Below, in pieces: positions 8,515 through 16,940 of a stretch of DNA of 44,393 bases. The notes below the pieces were generated by a model. It did not search any database. It was not told where the DNA came from and saw nothing but the letters and a program-made list of their open reading frames with translations. Position 1 is the first letter of the stretch. Each line of letters opens with the position of its first letter. Origin of the DNA: a virus; the IMG/VR virus record IMGVR_UViG_3300023176_005896, positions 1 through 44,393 of that record; one strand, given 5' to 3'. The translations under genes and the position numbers were made by a program.

Positions 8515-10440
8515 ATGGCAGTCAATAAGAATTTTGTCGTCAAGAACGGACTTGAGGTTGCTGATGACCTCATTGTCGCTCAGAGTAACAAAGTTGGTAT
8601 TGCGTCCACAGAACCTTCAGCGACCTTAGGTGTCAGTGGAGGAATTGCGGCAGTTGACGGTCTGTTCGTTGGTATCGTTACCACACAGAGTCGATTTGAA
8701 GTTGGAGTCGGTGGCACAGTTATCGCAGCAGACAGCGATAACGGACGAATAGGAATTAACAGTGCGACACCGACGCACCAACTGGAGATCGTTGGTTCTG
8801 GAGGAACATCACTCTTCATTCACAACGGAAGCATTAACGCAACCGCTGCTAAACTGAGTGCTAACGTTGCCATTAACACCACTGGAATCAATGTAACTGG
8901 CGTTGTCACTGCCACCTCGTTTAGTGGTGCTGGTTCAGGACTTTCAGGAGTTAGCACAAACTTTGTTTCAGCAGTTGGAATTCAATCTGGTGGAACCACG
9001 ATTGGTGTTGGAATTACTCAACTCAACTTTATCGGAGTTGGTAACACCTTCAAGACAAATGGAACCACAGTTGACATCAGCATCGAAGGTGGTGGTGGAG
9101 CAGGTGTTGGTACGGTCATTGATTATCCCAGTGGACTGACCTCACCATTCGCTTACATTGACCCCAACGTTACCGTCACAGAGAGTATGACTCTGGACGA
9201 CACGAACGCTGGTATCGACTCCTCGTTCATTGTTGTCAAAGAGCCAACACTTCTCTTCGACCCAGGTGTTACAGTTACCGTTGGTGCTGGTAAGACTCTG
9301 GTTACTGACCTCTTCAGACTTCTTGATCCACCAAGTGTTGACCTGACTCCAGAGTTCAGCACCATTACTGTCAGTGGTGTTTCAACATTCGTTGGTCTCT
9401 CAACATTCAACGACGGACTCATCGTTGTCTCTGGTGTTTCAACATTCACAGACAATATTGATGCCAACAGCAGCATCGACGTTGCTGGTGATATTAATGT
9501 CGCTGGTGTTGTCACTGCCACAACCTTCGTTGGCAATTTAACTGGAACAGCATCAACAGCGACAAGGGTTGTTGTTACTGCTGACGGTACCAACACTTCT
9601 CAATATGTTTCATTCTTCTCAGGAACTTCAGGAAATCTGAGTAATCTGGTTGATGCTGGACTGACTTACAATCCATTCACTAACATTCTGACAGTAAGTG
9701 GAAGTGTTTCCGCTAACGTAACTGGTAATGTAACTGGTAATCTAACTGGTAATGTAACGGGAACAGCGAGTTCAGCAACTAATTCTGCCAACATTCAAGT
9801 TGATGTTGATAACACAACGGCTGCCAATCATTATGTTGTGTTCTCTGGAAGTTCGAGTGGTTATAACAGACTTAACAGTGATTCCACTTTACTTTATAAC
9901 CCAAGCACCAACACACTCACATCAACCACATTTAGTGGCAGTCTCTCTGGTAATGCCACAACCGCAACAACCGCAACAACCGCAACAACAGCGACCAACG
10001 CAACTAACATCACTCTTGCTGATGAGTCATCGGATACCACTTGTTTCCCTGTGTTTGCAACAGGAGCAACGGGTAATCTACCACCTAAGACCGACTCCAG
10101 TGCACTGACTTATAATGCTTCAACTGGAACACTGGCAGCAACTAACGTCAACTCCACATCTGATGTCAACCTGAAGACAGACATTAGAAGCATTGATGAT
10201 GCGGTCACCATTATCAACCAGATAAGAGGTGTGAAGTTTAGGTGGCGAGAGTTAGACATCCCCTCTGTCGGTGTTATCGCACAAGAGGTTGAAGAAATCC
10301 TTCCAGAACTGATTTCTACCAGGTCTGATGATGGAACTAAGTCTGTCAATTACAATGGTTTGGTCGGTGTTCTGATCGAAGCGGTGAAAGAACTCTCCAC
10401 GAGAGTTGAGCATTTAGAATCACAACTCAACAATAAATAA
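8515..10440 (+). CDS. tail fibre with C-terminal peptidase S74 chaperone, 641 aa
   Basis: A GGAG Shine-Dalgarno precedes the ATG. The body is Thr/Gly/Val-rich fibre repeats (GAGSGLSGV near residue 140, several SGVSTF units near 285-315, NVTGNLTGNVTG, and a TTATTATTATN linker). The last 93 residues match the peptidase S74 intramolecular chaperone: the SDVNLK motif begins at Ser549, followed by GVIAQEVEEILPELI and a terminal coiled coil (LSTRVEHLESQL). In this family the domain helps trimer folding and releases itself by cleavage at the Ser. The mature fibre would end at residue 548. It sits in the middle of the fibre cluster. Confidence 0.85.
   Translation: MAVNKNFVVKNGLEVADDLIVAQSNKVGIASTEPSATLGVSGGIAAVDGLFVGIVTTQSRFEVGVGGTVIAADSDNGRIGINSATPTHQLEIVGSGGTSLFIHNGSINATAAKLSANVAINTTGINVTGVVTATSFSGAGSGLSGVSTNFVSAVGIQSGGTTIGVGITQLNFIGVGNTFKTNGTTVDISIEGGGGAGVGTVIDYPSGLTSPFAYIDPNVTVTESMTLDDTNAGIDSSFIVVKEPTLLFDPGVTVTVGAGKTLVTDLFRLLDPPSVDLTPEFSTITVSGVSTFVGLSTFNDGLIVVSGVSTFTDNIDANSSIDVAGDINVAGVVTATTFVGNLTGTASTATRVVVTADGTNTSQYVSFFSGTSGNLSNLVDAGLTYNPFTNILTVSGSVSANVTGNVTGNLTGNVTGTASSATNSANIQVDVDNTTAANHYVVFSGSSSGYNRLNSDSTLLYNPSTNTLTSTTFSGSLSGNATTATTATTATTATNATNITLADESSDTTCFPVFATGATGNLPPKTDSSALTYNASTGTLAATNVNSTSDVNLKTDIRSIDDAVTIINQIRGVKFRWRELDIPSVGVIAQEVEEILPELISTRSDDGTKSVNYNGLVGVLIEAVKELSTRVEHLESQLNNK
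10021..10062 (+). repeat. 42-bp direct repeat, copy 1
   Basis: These 42 bases are identical to 11416-11457 in the next gene. Both encode the DESSDTTCFPVFAT segment of a shared fibre module. The flanks differ at synonymous positions, which suggests recent recombination between the two fibre genes. Confidence 0.85.
10432..10439 (+). promoter_or_regulatory. late promoter motif AATAAATA
   Basis: AATAAATA overlaps the stop of the S74 fibre gene, 19 bases before the next ATG. It fits NATAAATA, but the short distance leaves a leader of only about ten bases that would still need to contain the GGGGAGGAG ribosome-binding site. Confidence 0.4.
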
Positions 10441-10458
10441 CGGGGAGGAGAAAGAACG

Positions 10459-11949
10459 ATGTCAGTAATTAGAGTCAATCAGATCACCAACAGAACCAAC
10501 AGTGGTGGTCCTATTATCTCTGGTCTTACAACTGTTGGTGTTGTAACGAGTGGTGTTTCGATTGGAGTCACCAACCTCTACGTTGAACAGGTAAACTTCG
10601 GTCAGACAGGAATTCTGACTGGAGCAGTTTCGGTTGGAACCACTGACCTTTATGTCTCTGGAACCATTTTTGGCAACGTCACAGGAAACGTTACTGGTGA
10701 TGTTACAGGTAACGCAGATACTGCTACGTCTGCAAACAACGTTGTTTTGGGAAGTGAAACAACAGACACACAGTGTTTTGTTGGATTTACTGTTGACCAA
10801 ACAGGCACCACTGACATTAGAACGAACGCTAACTTAACCTTTGATTCAGCAGCGGGAACACTGGTTGCTACAGCGTTCAGTGGAACTCAACTCAATGCCT
10901 CTCAAGTCAATGCCTCTGGTGTTTCGACATTTACTGGTAATGTTGATCTCAATGGTGGAATTGACATCAATGGTAACACCACGGGATTGAATGTTACTGG
11001 CGTTGCGACTTTCACTGATAATGTAAATCTTGGTGATAATGATGTATTAAACATCGGTGCTGGCAACGACCTTAGATTGTCGCACAATAGTGCTAATTCG
11101 CTCATTCAAAACTTTACTGGTGGACTATATGTCACCCAGCATACAGACGACAGCGATATTCATCTTCAAACTGATGATGGTTCTGGTGGCGTAACAACGT
11201 ATATTCAATGCGTTGGATCAACAGGATCGGTAAACCTTGCTCACTATGGTTCCACTAAATTAGCCACCACTTCTGGTGGTGTAAACATCACTGGAGTTGC
11301 AACTGCTACATCATTTGTTGGTGACCTAACTGGTGATGTAACTGGTAATGCTGATACTGCTACCAGTGCCACATCAGCAACAACTGCCACTAATGCAACC
11401 AACATTACTCTGGCAGATGAGTCATCGGATACCACTTGTTTCCCTGTGTTTGCAACATCAGCAACAGGTAACCAAGCACCCAAGACTGACTCTGACAGAC
11501 TAACTTACAATGCATCTTCAGGTCTTCTGGTTGCATCAACTCATCAAGCAACAAGCATCATTGCTGATTCCACACTGAGAGTTGGTTCAGCATCAACCAC
11601 CAGCATGGATCTTTATGTTGTTGGTAACTCTGCTTCTGGTGTTCACAACTTGGGATCTAAGAGTTCCAGTTTTGCAATCGACATGAGCACTGGAAACAAT
11701 TATAATTTCACCATCGCTGGAAACATCACTCTAAATAATCCAACGAACACTCAACCTGGTCAGTCTGGTGTCATCATGATTACTCAGGATGGAACGGGCT
11801 CTCGTACACTCGCCTATCAGAGCCACTGGAATTTTGTTGATGGAACACCACCAATCATTACAGCAGGTGCTGGAACCACCAGTGTCCTTGCTTATCATGT
11901 TCAGGATACAGATATGATTATTACAACTTCAGTTCTTGCACTTGGTTAA
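10459..11949 (+). CDS. tail-fibre protein with repeat modules and shared C-terminal cap, 496 aa
   Basis: A strong GGGGAGGAG site precedes the ATG. The N-terminus (MSVIRVNQITNRTNSGGPII) looks like an attachment segment. Two copies of a ~65-residue module follow: GNADTATSA, then ExxDTxCFxxF, then LTxxxxxGxLxA, at about residues 88-135 and 297-355. The second is shared with the S74 fibre, including a 42-bp identical stretch. Residues about 402-496 form a beta-rich cap (SSFAIDMSTGNNYNF, GQSGVIMITQDGTGSRT) homologous to the end of the collagen-like fibre at 15001. Probable fibre or fibre-associated trimer; no enzymatic motif seen. Confidence 0.75.
   Translation: MSVIRVNQITNRTNSGGPIISGLTTVGVVTSGVSIGVTNLYVEQVNFGQTGILTGAVSVGTTDLYVSGTIFGNVTGNVTGDVTGNADTATSANNVVLGSETTDTQCFVGFTVDQTGTTDIRTNANLTFDSAAGTLVATAFSGTQLNASQVNASGVSTFTGNVDLNGGIDINGNTTGLNVTGVATFTDNVNLGDNDVLNIGAGNDLRLSHNSANSLIQNFTGGLYVTQHTDDSDIHLQTDDGSGGVTTYIQCVGSTGSVNLAHYGSTKLATTSGGVNITGVATATSFVGDLTGDVTGNADTATSATSATTATNATNITLADESSDTTCFPVFATSATGNQAPKTDSDRLTYNASSGLLVASTHQATSIIADSTLRVGSASTTSMDLYVVGNSASGVHNLGSKSSSFAIDMSTGNNYNFTIAGNITLNNPTNTQPGQSGVIMITQDGTGSRTLAYQSHWNFVDGTPPIITAGAGTTSVLAYHVQDTDMIITTSVLALG
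11416..11457 (+). repeat. 42-bp direct repeat, copy 2
   Basis: Identical to 10021-10062 in the adjacent S74 fibre gene, in the same reading frame and same protein module. Confidence 0.85.
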
Positions 11950-11962
11950 GGAGAAAATATAA

Positions 11963-14422
11963 ATGGGATTACCTAATGAAGTCAATTCAGCACTTATTGG
12001 TGCAGCAAACCAAGGTGGTTATACCATTGATTATGCTTTGAGGTTTATTGCAAGTAAACCATCTCGCCTTACTTATGACAATAGTAGTGGAACAAACAAC
12101 TCCAGCAGTGCCTGGACTCTTTCATTCTGGATGAAACGTGGTGCTGATGCTCAGTATTCCACTTGGGGAAATGACCTTCATATGATGATGTGGACTCCAA
12201 GTGGGTCTTGTGCAAACACAGAATACTTTTTGATCGCAGATCCTCAACACGGAACTACTGCAATCCGAAACAGTTTTAGTTTTAACGGCGGATCTTATTC
12301 TGGTAATATAAAGGACAAGCAACGTGATGTGGCAAAATGGTATCATGTAGTTTGGCGTGGAAACACTGGATCATCCTCTAACATCATTTATATCAACAAT
12401 GAAGTGGTAACTGACTATAATCAAGGTCCAAGTGGTCAAACACCTAGTTATGTCAATGGGCAAAGTCGCTGGTCAATTGGTGACTCTTACACAGGTTGTA
12501 GTTCAAGTCCCTTTGATGGATATATCACCGAGGTTCACTTTGTTGATGGATCAACTCTTAGCCCTACAGAATTTGGGGAAACTGATAGTATAACTGGACA
12601 GTGGATCCCAAAAAAATATACTGGATCATATGGCACAAATGGGTACTATTTGAAAATGGATCCCACTGCAGCCAATGGTGTTGGGCATGACCACAGTGGA
12701 AATGGACATCATTGGAGTGCAACTAACATTACCACTTCTGGAGTAGACACTGGAGTTGTCACTGACACGCCGACCAGCAGTTTTCCCACCTTTAGTCCAT
12801 ATACAATCTGGTATGCTGGTTATGGCGAGACCTACCAGATGCAAGATGGAAACTTGGGTCTAAAACCAAGACAATCATATAGTGGTAACTGGACTGCAAC
12901 TCACGGGACGTGGGCAATTCATAGAGGTGGCAAGTGGTATTGGGAACTTAGGAATAGTGGAGGAACTAATTCAAAAATTGGTGTTTATAACATCAAAGAT
13001 GCCACCACTTCGAGTTGGAATCAAGAAACAAGTTCTCGCGTTTACATGTACAAGTCGGATGACGGGCAAAAAGTAAACACATCTGGCTCAGCATATGGAG
13101 CGAGCTGGAACTCGGCAGGAGATATAATTGGTGTTGCTTTTGATGCTGATAATGGGACAATAACTTTTTATAAGAACGGGACATCCCAGGGACAAGCCTT
13201 TAGTGGAATGGACACCACTGCAATTTGGACACCTTATTTCTTGTGTGAGGATAATGGCAGTGCAAGACTTGATGTGAACTTTGGTCAGAGAGATTTCTCA
13301 TACACTGTTCCTTCTGGTTATAAAACTTTTAGTTCTGATAATTTTAGTACTCCCGCTATTGCTGATGGTACTAATCACCAAAAGACTGCACTTTGGACTG
13401 GAAATTCCACAGGTGGAGCAGCAAACCAGGATATTGGTGGATTGAATTTTCAACCAGATCTGGTGATTCTTAAGAGTAGATTTAGTGGAAGTGCTAACTG
13501 GCATTGGTATGATAATATTCGTGGAGCAGGAAAAGCTCTGTTCTCCAATAATGAAGACACAGAACACACAAACTACTCTCGTGGTTATTTGGATGAGTTC
13601 AGATCAGATGGTTTTGGTGTAACAACAGGAAGCACAGATGGTCGTGATGCTAACGGTCTTTCGAGTGGTTCTCCACCAGACCAATATTTTGGACATTGTT
13701 GGTTGGGAGGAAATGGTACAGTTAGTAACACCGATGGAACTCTGGCATCAACTGTCTCAGCCAATACGACAGCTGGCATAAGCATCGTAACATATACTGC
13801 AGACAACACTGCTGGTAGGACCGTGGGACACGGTTTGAACTCTGCTCCACAGTTGATTTTTATTCGTAATAGGAACAGGGGAGGTACAAACATGAGAATT
13901 TATCATGAACAACTTGGCAACACCAAATGTCTCCTATTGCCAAGCACTGGTACAGAAACAGGCACAAGTTTGTTCAATAACACTTCACCAAATTCAACAA
14001 CCTTTACAATCGGAAATGGTGCAGGAACAGGTCAAGCATACAATTATGTGGCTTGGTGTTTCCATGAGGTAGAGGGATTTTCTCGCATAGGCCTCTACAC
14101 AGGTAACGGTTCAAATGATAGAGGAACGTATGTTCATTGTGGGTTTAAACCTCAGTGGATTATGACTCAGGCATACACAACTGGTCAAGAAATGTTCTTC
14201 ACAGATGGGGCAAGAAATAGTTATAATGTCTCAACAAAGTTACAACGTCCAAATCTGACAAACGCTGAAATTGATGATCCAGGGACTGGTGGAAGCTCTT
14301 TTGACATTTACTCAAATGGTTTTATGTGGTACACATCCACGCAAGGTCTAAATGGTGGTGATTATCCTTATGTGTTTGCTGCTTTTGCTGAGAAACCATT
14401 TGAATATGCAAATGCCAACTGA
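11963..14422 (+). CDS. LamG-like plus SPRY-like virion protein, 819 aa
   Basis: AAGGAG precedes the ATG. About residues 28-225 look like a concanavalin/LamG-type sandwich (SAWTLSFWMKRG, KWYHVVWRGNTG, DGYITEVHFVDGS). About 300-455 look like a SPRY domain (GKWYWELRNSGG, GDIIGVAFDADNGTITFYKNG). About 476-819 form a third beta-rich region found in marine phage proteins (ISIVTYTADNT, GFKPQWIM, AAFAEKPFEYANAN). LamG and SPRY modules bind glycans or peptides, so a role in surface recognition is likely. Placement among fibres supports this. It carries more Trp, Tyr and Cys than its neighbours, suggesting a different origin from the Thr/Gly-rich fibres. Confidence 0.75.
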   Translation: MGLPNEVNSALIGAANQGGYTIDYALRFIASKPSRLTYDNSSGTNNSSSAWTLSFWMKRGADAQYSTWGNDLHMMMWTPSGSCANTEYFLIADPQHGTTAIRNSFSFNGGSYSGNIKDKQRDVAKWYHVVWRGNTGSSSNIIYINNEVVTDYNQGPSGQTPSYVNGQSRWSIGDSYTGCSSSPFDGYITEVHFVDGSTLSPTEFGETDSITGQWIPKKYTGSYGTNGYYLKMDPTAANGVGHDHSGNGHHWSATNITTSGVDTGVVTDTPTSSFPTFSPYTIWYAGYGETYQMQDGNLGLKPRQSYSGNWTATHGTWAIHRGGKWYWELRNSGGTNSKIGVYNIKDATTSSWNQETSSRVYMYKSDDGQKVNTSGSAYGASWNSAGDIIGVAFDADNGTITFYKNGTSQGQAFSGMDTTAIWTPYFLCEDNGSARLDVNFGQRDFSYTVPSGYKTFSSDNFSTPAIADGTNHQKTALWTGNSTGGAANQDIGGLNFQPDLVILKSRFSGSANWHWYDNIRGAGKALFSNNEDTEHTNYSRGYLDEFRSDGFGVTTGSTDGRDANGLSSGSPPDQYFGHCWLGGNGTVSNTDGTLASTVSANTTAGISIVTYTADNTAGRTVGHGLNSAPQLIFIRNRNRGGTNMRIYHEQLGNTKCLLLPSTGTETGTSLFNNTSPNSTTFTIGNGAGTGQAYNYVAWCFHEVEGFSRIGLYTGNGSNDRGTYVHCGFKPQWIMTQAYTTGQEMFFTDGARNSYNVSTKLQRPNLTNAEIDDPGTGGSSFDIYSNGFMWYTSTQGLNGGDYPYVFAAFAEKPFEYANAN

Positions 14423-14428
14423 TAAATA
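14421..14428 (+). promoter_or_regulatory. T4-type late promoter motif GATAAATA
   Basis: GATAAATAACTAAAA begins at the last codon of the 819-aa gene, 18 bases before the ATG at 14447. The extended ACTAAAA tail is shared with the motifs at 16043 and 30833. Confidence 0.55.
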
Positions 14429-14446
14429 ACTAAAAACATACCTCCC

Positions 14447-14977
14447 ATGTTTGTATTAGACGGAAAACAATTAGTGGTTGGAAGACCATTTACTGGAACT
14501 GATGGAACTCAGTATCCTGCTAATTGGTTGAATCTTACAACTTTGGCAGAGAAAGAAGCAATTGGGATTACTGAGGTTGCTGATCCTGTATCATACAACA
14601 CTGTGTTTTGGGATGGTTATGATGATGATAATAATCTCAAACCAAAACTTCTTGATGATGTTGGAGTTGGAGCAGCAAAAACCACAGGACTGAAAACTCT
14701 GTTCAATAATCAACAGACGGATAATTCCTGGACGATTCTTAATGGTACTGATTGGTACATCACCAGAAATGCAGAAACTGGTGCAGTAATTCCTGTTGGT
14801 ATTACATCATTCAGAGCAGAAGTAAGATCTGTTTGTGCAGAAAGACAAGCAATGATTTCTGCTACTGTAGATGTTGGTCAACTTCAGAGTCTTGTCACAG
14901 GTGCTGGCACTTCTTCGATTGTTGGTTACACAACCACACTGCTTCCCAATTGGCCTAATCTTTCAGATTACACCTGA
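14447..14977 (+). CDS. possible fibre-assembly or tail-associated protein, 176 aa
   Basis: The N-terminus (MFVLDGKQLVVGRPFTG, then YPANWLNLTTLAEKEAIGI) and the C-terminal pattern (DWYITRNAETGAVIP, ITSFRAEVRSVCAERQAMI, LLPNWPNL) resemble small phage proteins of the DUF4376/tail-fibre-assembly type, which pair with fibre genes and often have a helix followed by a Trp-Pro-rich end. It lies between fibre genes, as such chaperones do. The family assignment is from memory of the pattern and is moderate at best. It could instead be a minor virion protein. Confidence 0.5.
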   Translation: MFVLDGKQLVVGRPFTGTDGTQYPANWLNLTTLAEKEAIGITEVADPVSYNTVFWDGYDDDNNLKPKLLDDVGVGAAKTTGLKTLFNNQQTDNSWTILNGTDWYITRNAETGAVIPVGITSFRAEVRSVCAERQAMISATVDVGQLQSLVTGAGTSSIVGYTTTLLPNWPNLSDYT

Positions 14978-15000
14978 TAAACCACTAAAGGATAGGTAAG

Positions 15001-16041
15001 ATGACCAGAGCAAGAGTACTCGCAGGTTTCGTTACAACAATCAATGCCACCAACGACATGAACGTTGGTATTGTTACAGCAACCTCTGGTACTATCAGTG
15101 GGAACCTGAATGTTGCTGGTGTTCTGACTTATGAAGATGTAACTAACATTGACTCCATTGGTATTGTTACTGCAAGAAATAACCTTGATGTTCAGGGCAG
15201 CTCTACTTTTACAGGTGCTGCTCAGTTCAATGGTGGTATCAAGGATGCTGGTGGAAGTTTAGGTGTCAGTGGTTATGTTCTAAAGACTGATGGAGCAGAT
15301 ATTGATTGGGTAGATCCTACCACTGTCAATGGACTTCAGGGTGTTCAAGGTATTCAGGGTATCCAAGGCACTCAAGGAACTCAAGGAATTACTGGCACTC
15401 AAGGAACAACTGGAACCCAAGGAACCACTGGCACTCAAGGAACTCAGGGCATTCAGGGTATTCAAGGAACTCAAGGTATTCAAGGTACAACTGGTACTCA
15501 AGGAACAACAGGTACAACAGGTGGAACTGGAACCCAAGGAACCACAGGTACTCAGGGCATTCAAGGTATCCTTGGAACACAAGGAACCACTGGTGCAACT
15601 GGTTCTGCATCACTGACAAACAATGCAGACAACAGAGTCATCACTGGTGGTTCTGGAACCAACTTGAATGGAGAATCAAACCTCACATTCAATGGATCAC
15701 ACCTTGCACTGACAGGTAAGGCATCTGCCAACATCAGTTCTTTAGGCAACAAGAGTGCAAGTTTTGCAATTGACCTTGGGACAGCAAATAACTTCTCAAT
15801 GACACTGACTGGAAGTTTGACACTGAACAATCCTTCCAACATCACAGCAGGTCAGTCTGGTGTAATTTTCATCACTCAAGATGGAACGGGTGGAAGAACC
15901 GTCGCGTTCGGCTCGTACTGGTCGTTTGTTGATGGGACTGCGCCAACCATCACAGCAACCGCAAGTGCCAAGTCTGCACTTTACTACGTTTGTAGAACAA
16001 CCACGGACATCTTTGTTACTTCCACTCTCAACGTAAGTTAG
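15001..16041 (+). CDS. collagen-like tail fibre, 346 aa
   Basis: Three parts are visible. Residues 1-110 are fibre repeats (GIVTATSGTISGNLNVAGV and relatives) ending in DGADIDWVDPTTVN. Residues 111-203 are about 31 uninterrupted G-X-Y triplets, almost all GIQ, GTQ or GTT, the hallmark of a collagen-like triple helix. Residues about 250-346 are a beta cap (SASFAIDLGTANNF, GQSGVIFITQDGTGGRT) homologous to the 496-aa fibre cap. The triplets contain no proline, so helix stability would rest on Gln/Thr rather than hydroxyproline. Expected to be a trimeric fibre or linker at the tail. Confidence 0.85.
   Translation: MTRARVLAGFVTTINATNDMNVGIVTATSGTISGNLNVAGVLTYEDVTNIDSIGIVTARNNLDVQGSSTFTGAAQFNGGIKDAGGSLGVSGYVLKTDGADIDWVDPTTVNGLQGVQGIQGIQGTQGTQGITGTQGTTGTQGTTGTQGTQGIQGIQGTQGIQGTTGTQGTTGTTGGTGTQGTTGTQGIQGILGTQGTTGATGSASLTNNADNRVITGGSGTNLNGESNLTFNGSHLALTGKASANISSLGNKSASFAIDLGTANNFSMTLTGSLTLNNPSNITAGQSGVIFITQDGTGGRTVAFGSYWSFVDGTAPTITATASAKSALYYVCRTTTDIFVTSTLNVS
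15331..15609 (+). repeat. collagen-like G-X-Y coding repeat
   Basis: Imperfect 9-bp units such as GGAACTCAA and GGTATTCAA encode about 31 tandem Gly-X-Gln/Thr triplets. Near-identical units make length change by slippage or recombination likely. The repeat also creates long spurious open frames on both strands. Confidence 0.9.
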
Positions 16042-16042
16042 A

Positions 16043-16050
16043 CATAAATA
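16043..16050 (+). promoter_or_regulatory. T4-type late promoter motif CATAAATA
   Basis: CATAAATAACTAAAAG lies just after the collagen-like fibre stop and 32 bases before the ATG at 16083, a normal late-promoter spacing. Confidence 0.6.
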
Positions 16051-16082
16051 ACTAAAAGTAAACGCCGAGTGGAAGCACGAAG

Positions 16083-16931
16083 ATGGCAATTCAGATTTCG
16101 GGAACAACCGTTATTGATAATAGTAGGAACATTACCAACACGGTAAATGTTTCTGCCTCATCTTCGGTTACCGCTAACGAGTTTTATGGTGATGGTTCAA
16201 ACCTGACGGGTGTCTCTGGAGGAGGCGGGTCAGGTGACTTTAACACAGGAATTACAACAACGGTTGCTGTAACACCGATCGGAATTGGAACCACGGTTCT
16301 GACACTTCCAGCAACAGCAGGAGAGCAATATCTCGTTTCATCAATCTTTGTGACCAACGTTGCATCAGCAACCACTGAAATTAATGTCATTGGAGCATTT
16401 GACTTTGACACTGGTTATGGTGGAGGACAGGTCAGTTACTTCGCTTATAATATTCCAGTGCCACCAGGAACTGGAATCGAATTGTTGGAACAACCACAAG
16501 TTCTTGGACCAAGTGATAAAATTCTGTTGAGAAGCACAGATTACGACAGAAATGGTGTTGATGATGGTCTGAAAGGTTTTATCACTTATGATGCAGAGAC
16601 AAGCACAGATTACTTTGGTGTTGGAGTAAGCACAGTTGGACTTGGAACAACATCCGCAGTTGGTGTTTTCACTTCCACAACTTATCCAAGTGTCATTCAG
16701 TCAATTCGTTGTGTCAACAGAACTGATGATGGATCTTATCCAGTCACAGTAAGTCTTACCAATGGAATTGTAACCACGAATCTGGTTGAAGACTTGATCA
16801 TTCCGAAATACGGAAGTGTTGAGATTATGGATAAACAAAAGAGAATGGGAGTCAACGACATCATCAAAGTGGAGGTCGGGCAGCCAGAAACGATTGCCGT
16901 TCAGTGCTCTGGCAAACAAATTACTTCGTAG
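16083..16931 (+). CDS. virion/fibre-associated beta protein, 282 aa
   Basis: The start follows GTGGAAGCACGAAG. An N-terminal fibre-type segment (MAIQISGTTVIDNSRNI, then GDGSNLTGVSGGGGSG at about 40-55) leads into a single beta-rich domain (QYLVSSIFVTNVASATTEINV, PVPPGTGIELLEQP, LVEDLIIPKYGSVEIMDKQ, GVNDIIKVEV). The domain style resembles head or tail decoration folds used in cyanophage structural proteins. GDGSNLTGV matches the GDGSGLTNL motif in the giant fibre, so the two may share a trimerisation element. No enzymatic motif is visible. It is followed after nine bases by the first propeller gene. Confidence 0.65.
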   Translation: MAIQISGTTVIDNSRNITNTVNVSASSSVTANEFYGDGSNLTGVSGGGGSGDFNTGITTTVAVTPIGIGTTVLTLPATAGEQYLVSSIFVTNVASATTEINVIGAFDFDTGYGGGQVSYFAYNIPVPPGTGIELLEQPQVLGPSDKILLRSTDYDRNGVDDGLKGFITYDAETSTDYFGVGVSTVGLGTTSAVGVFTSTTYPSVIQSIRCVNRTDDGSYPVTVSLTNGIVTTNLVEDLIIPKYGSVEIMDKQKRMGVNDIIKVEVGQPETIAVQCSGKQITS

Positions 16932-16940
16932 GTGTGACTG

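Noticed and set aside
15331-15609. Possible CRISPR-like array
   Set aside because: The repeats are contiguous 9-bp coding units without spacers and are explained by collagen-like triplets.
15280-15719. Long alternate-frame and antisense open frames in the collagen-like region
   Set aside because: The short repeat has few stop codons in any frame, so these frames arise automatically and have low-complexity, repeat-derived products.
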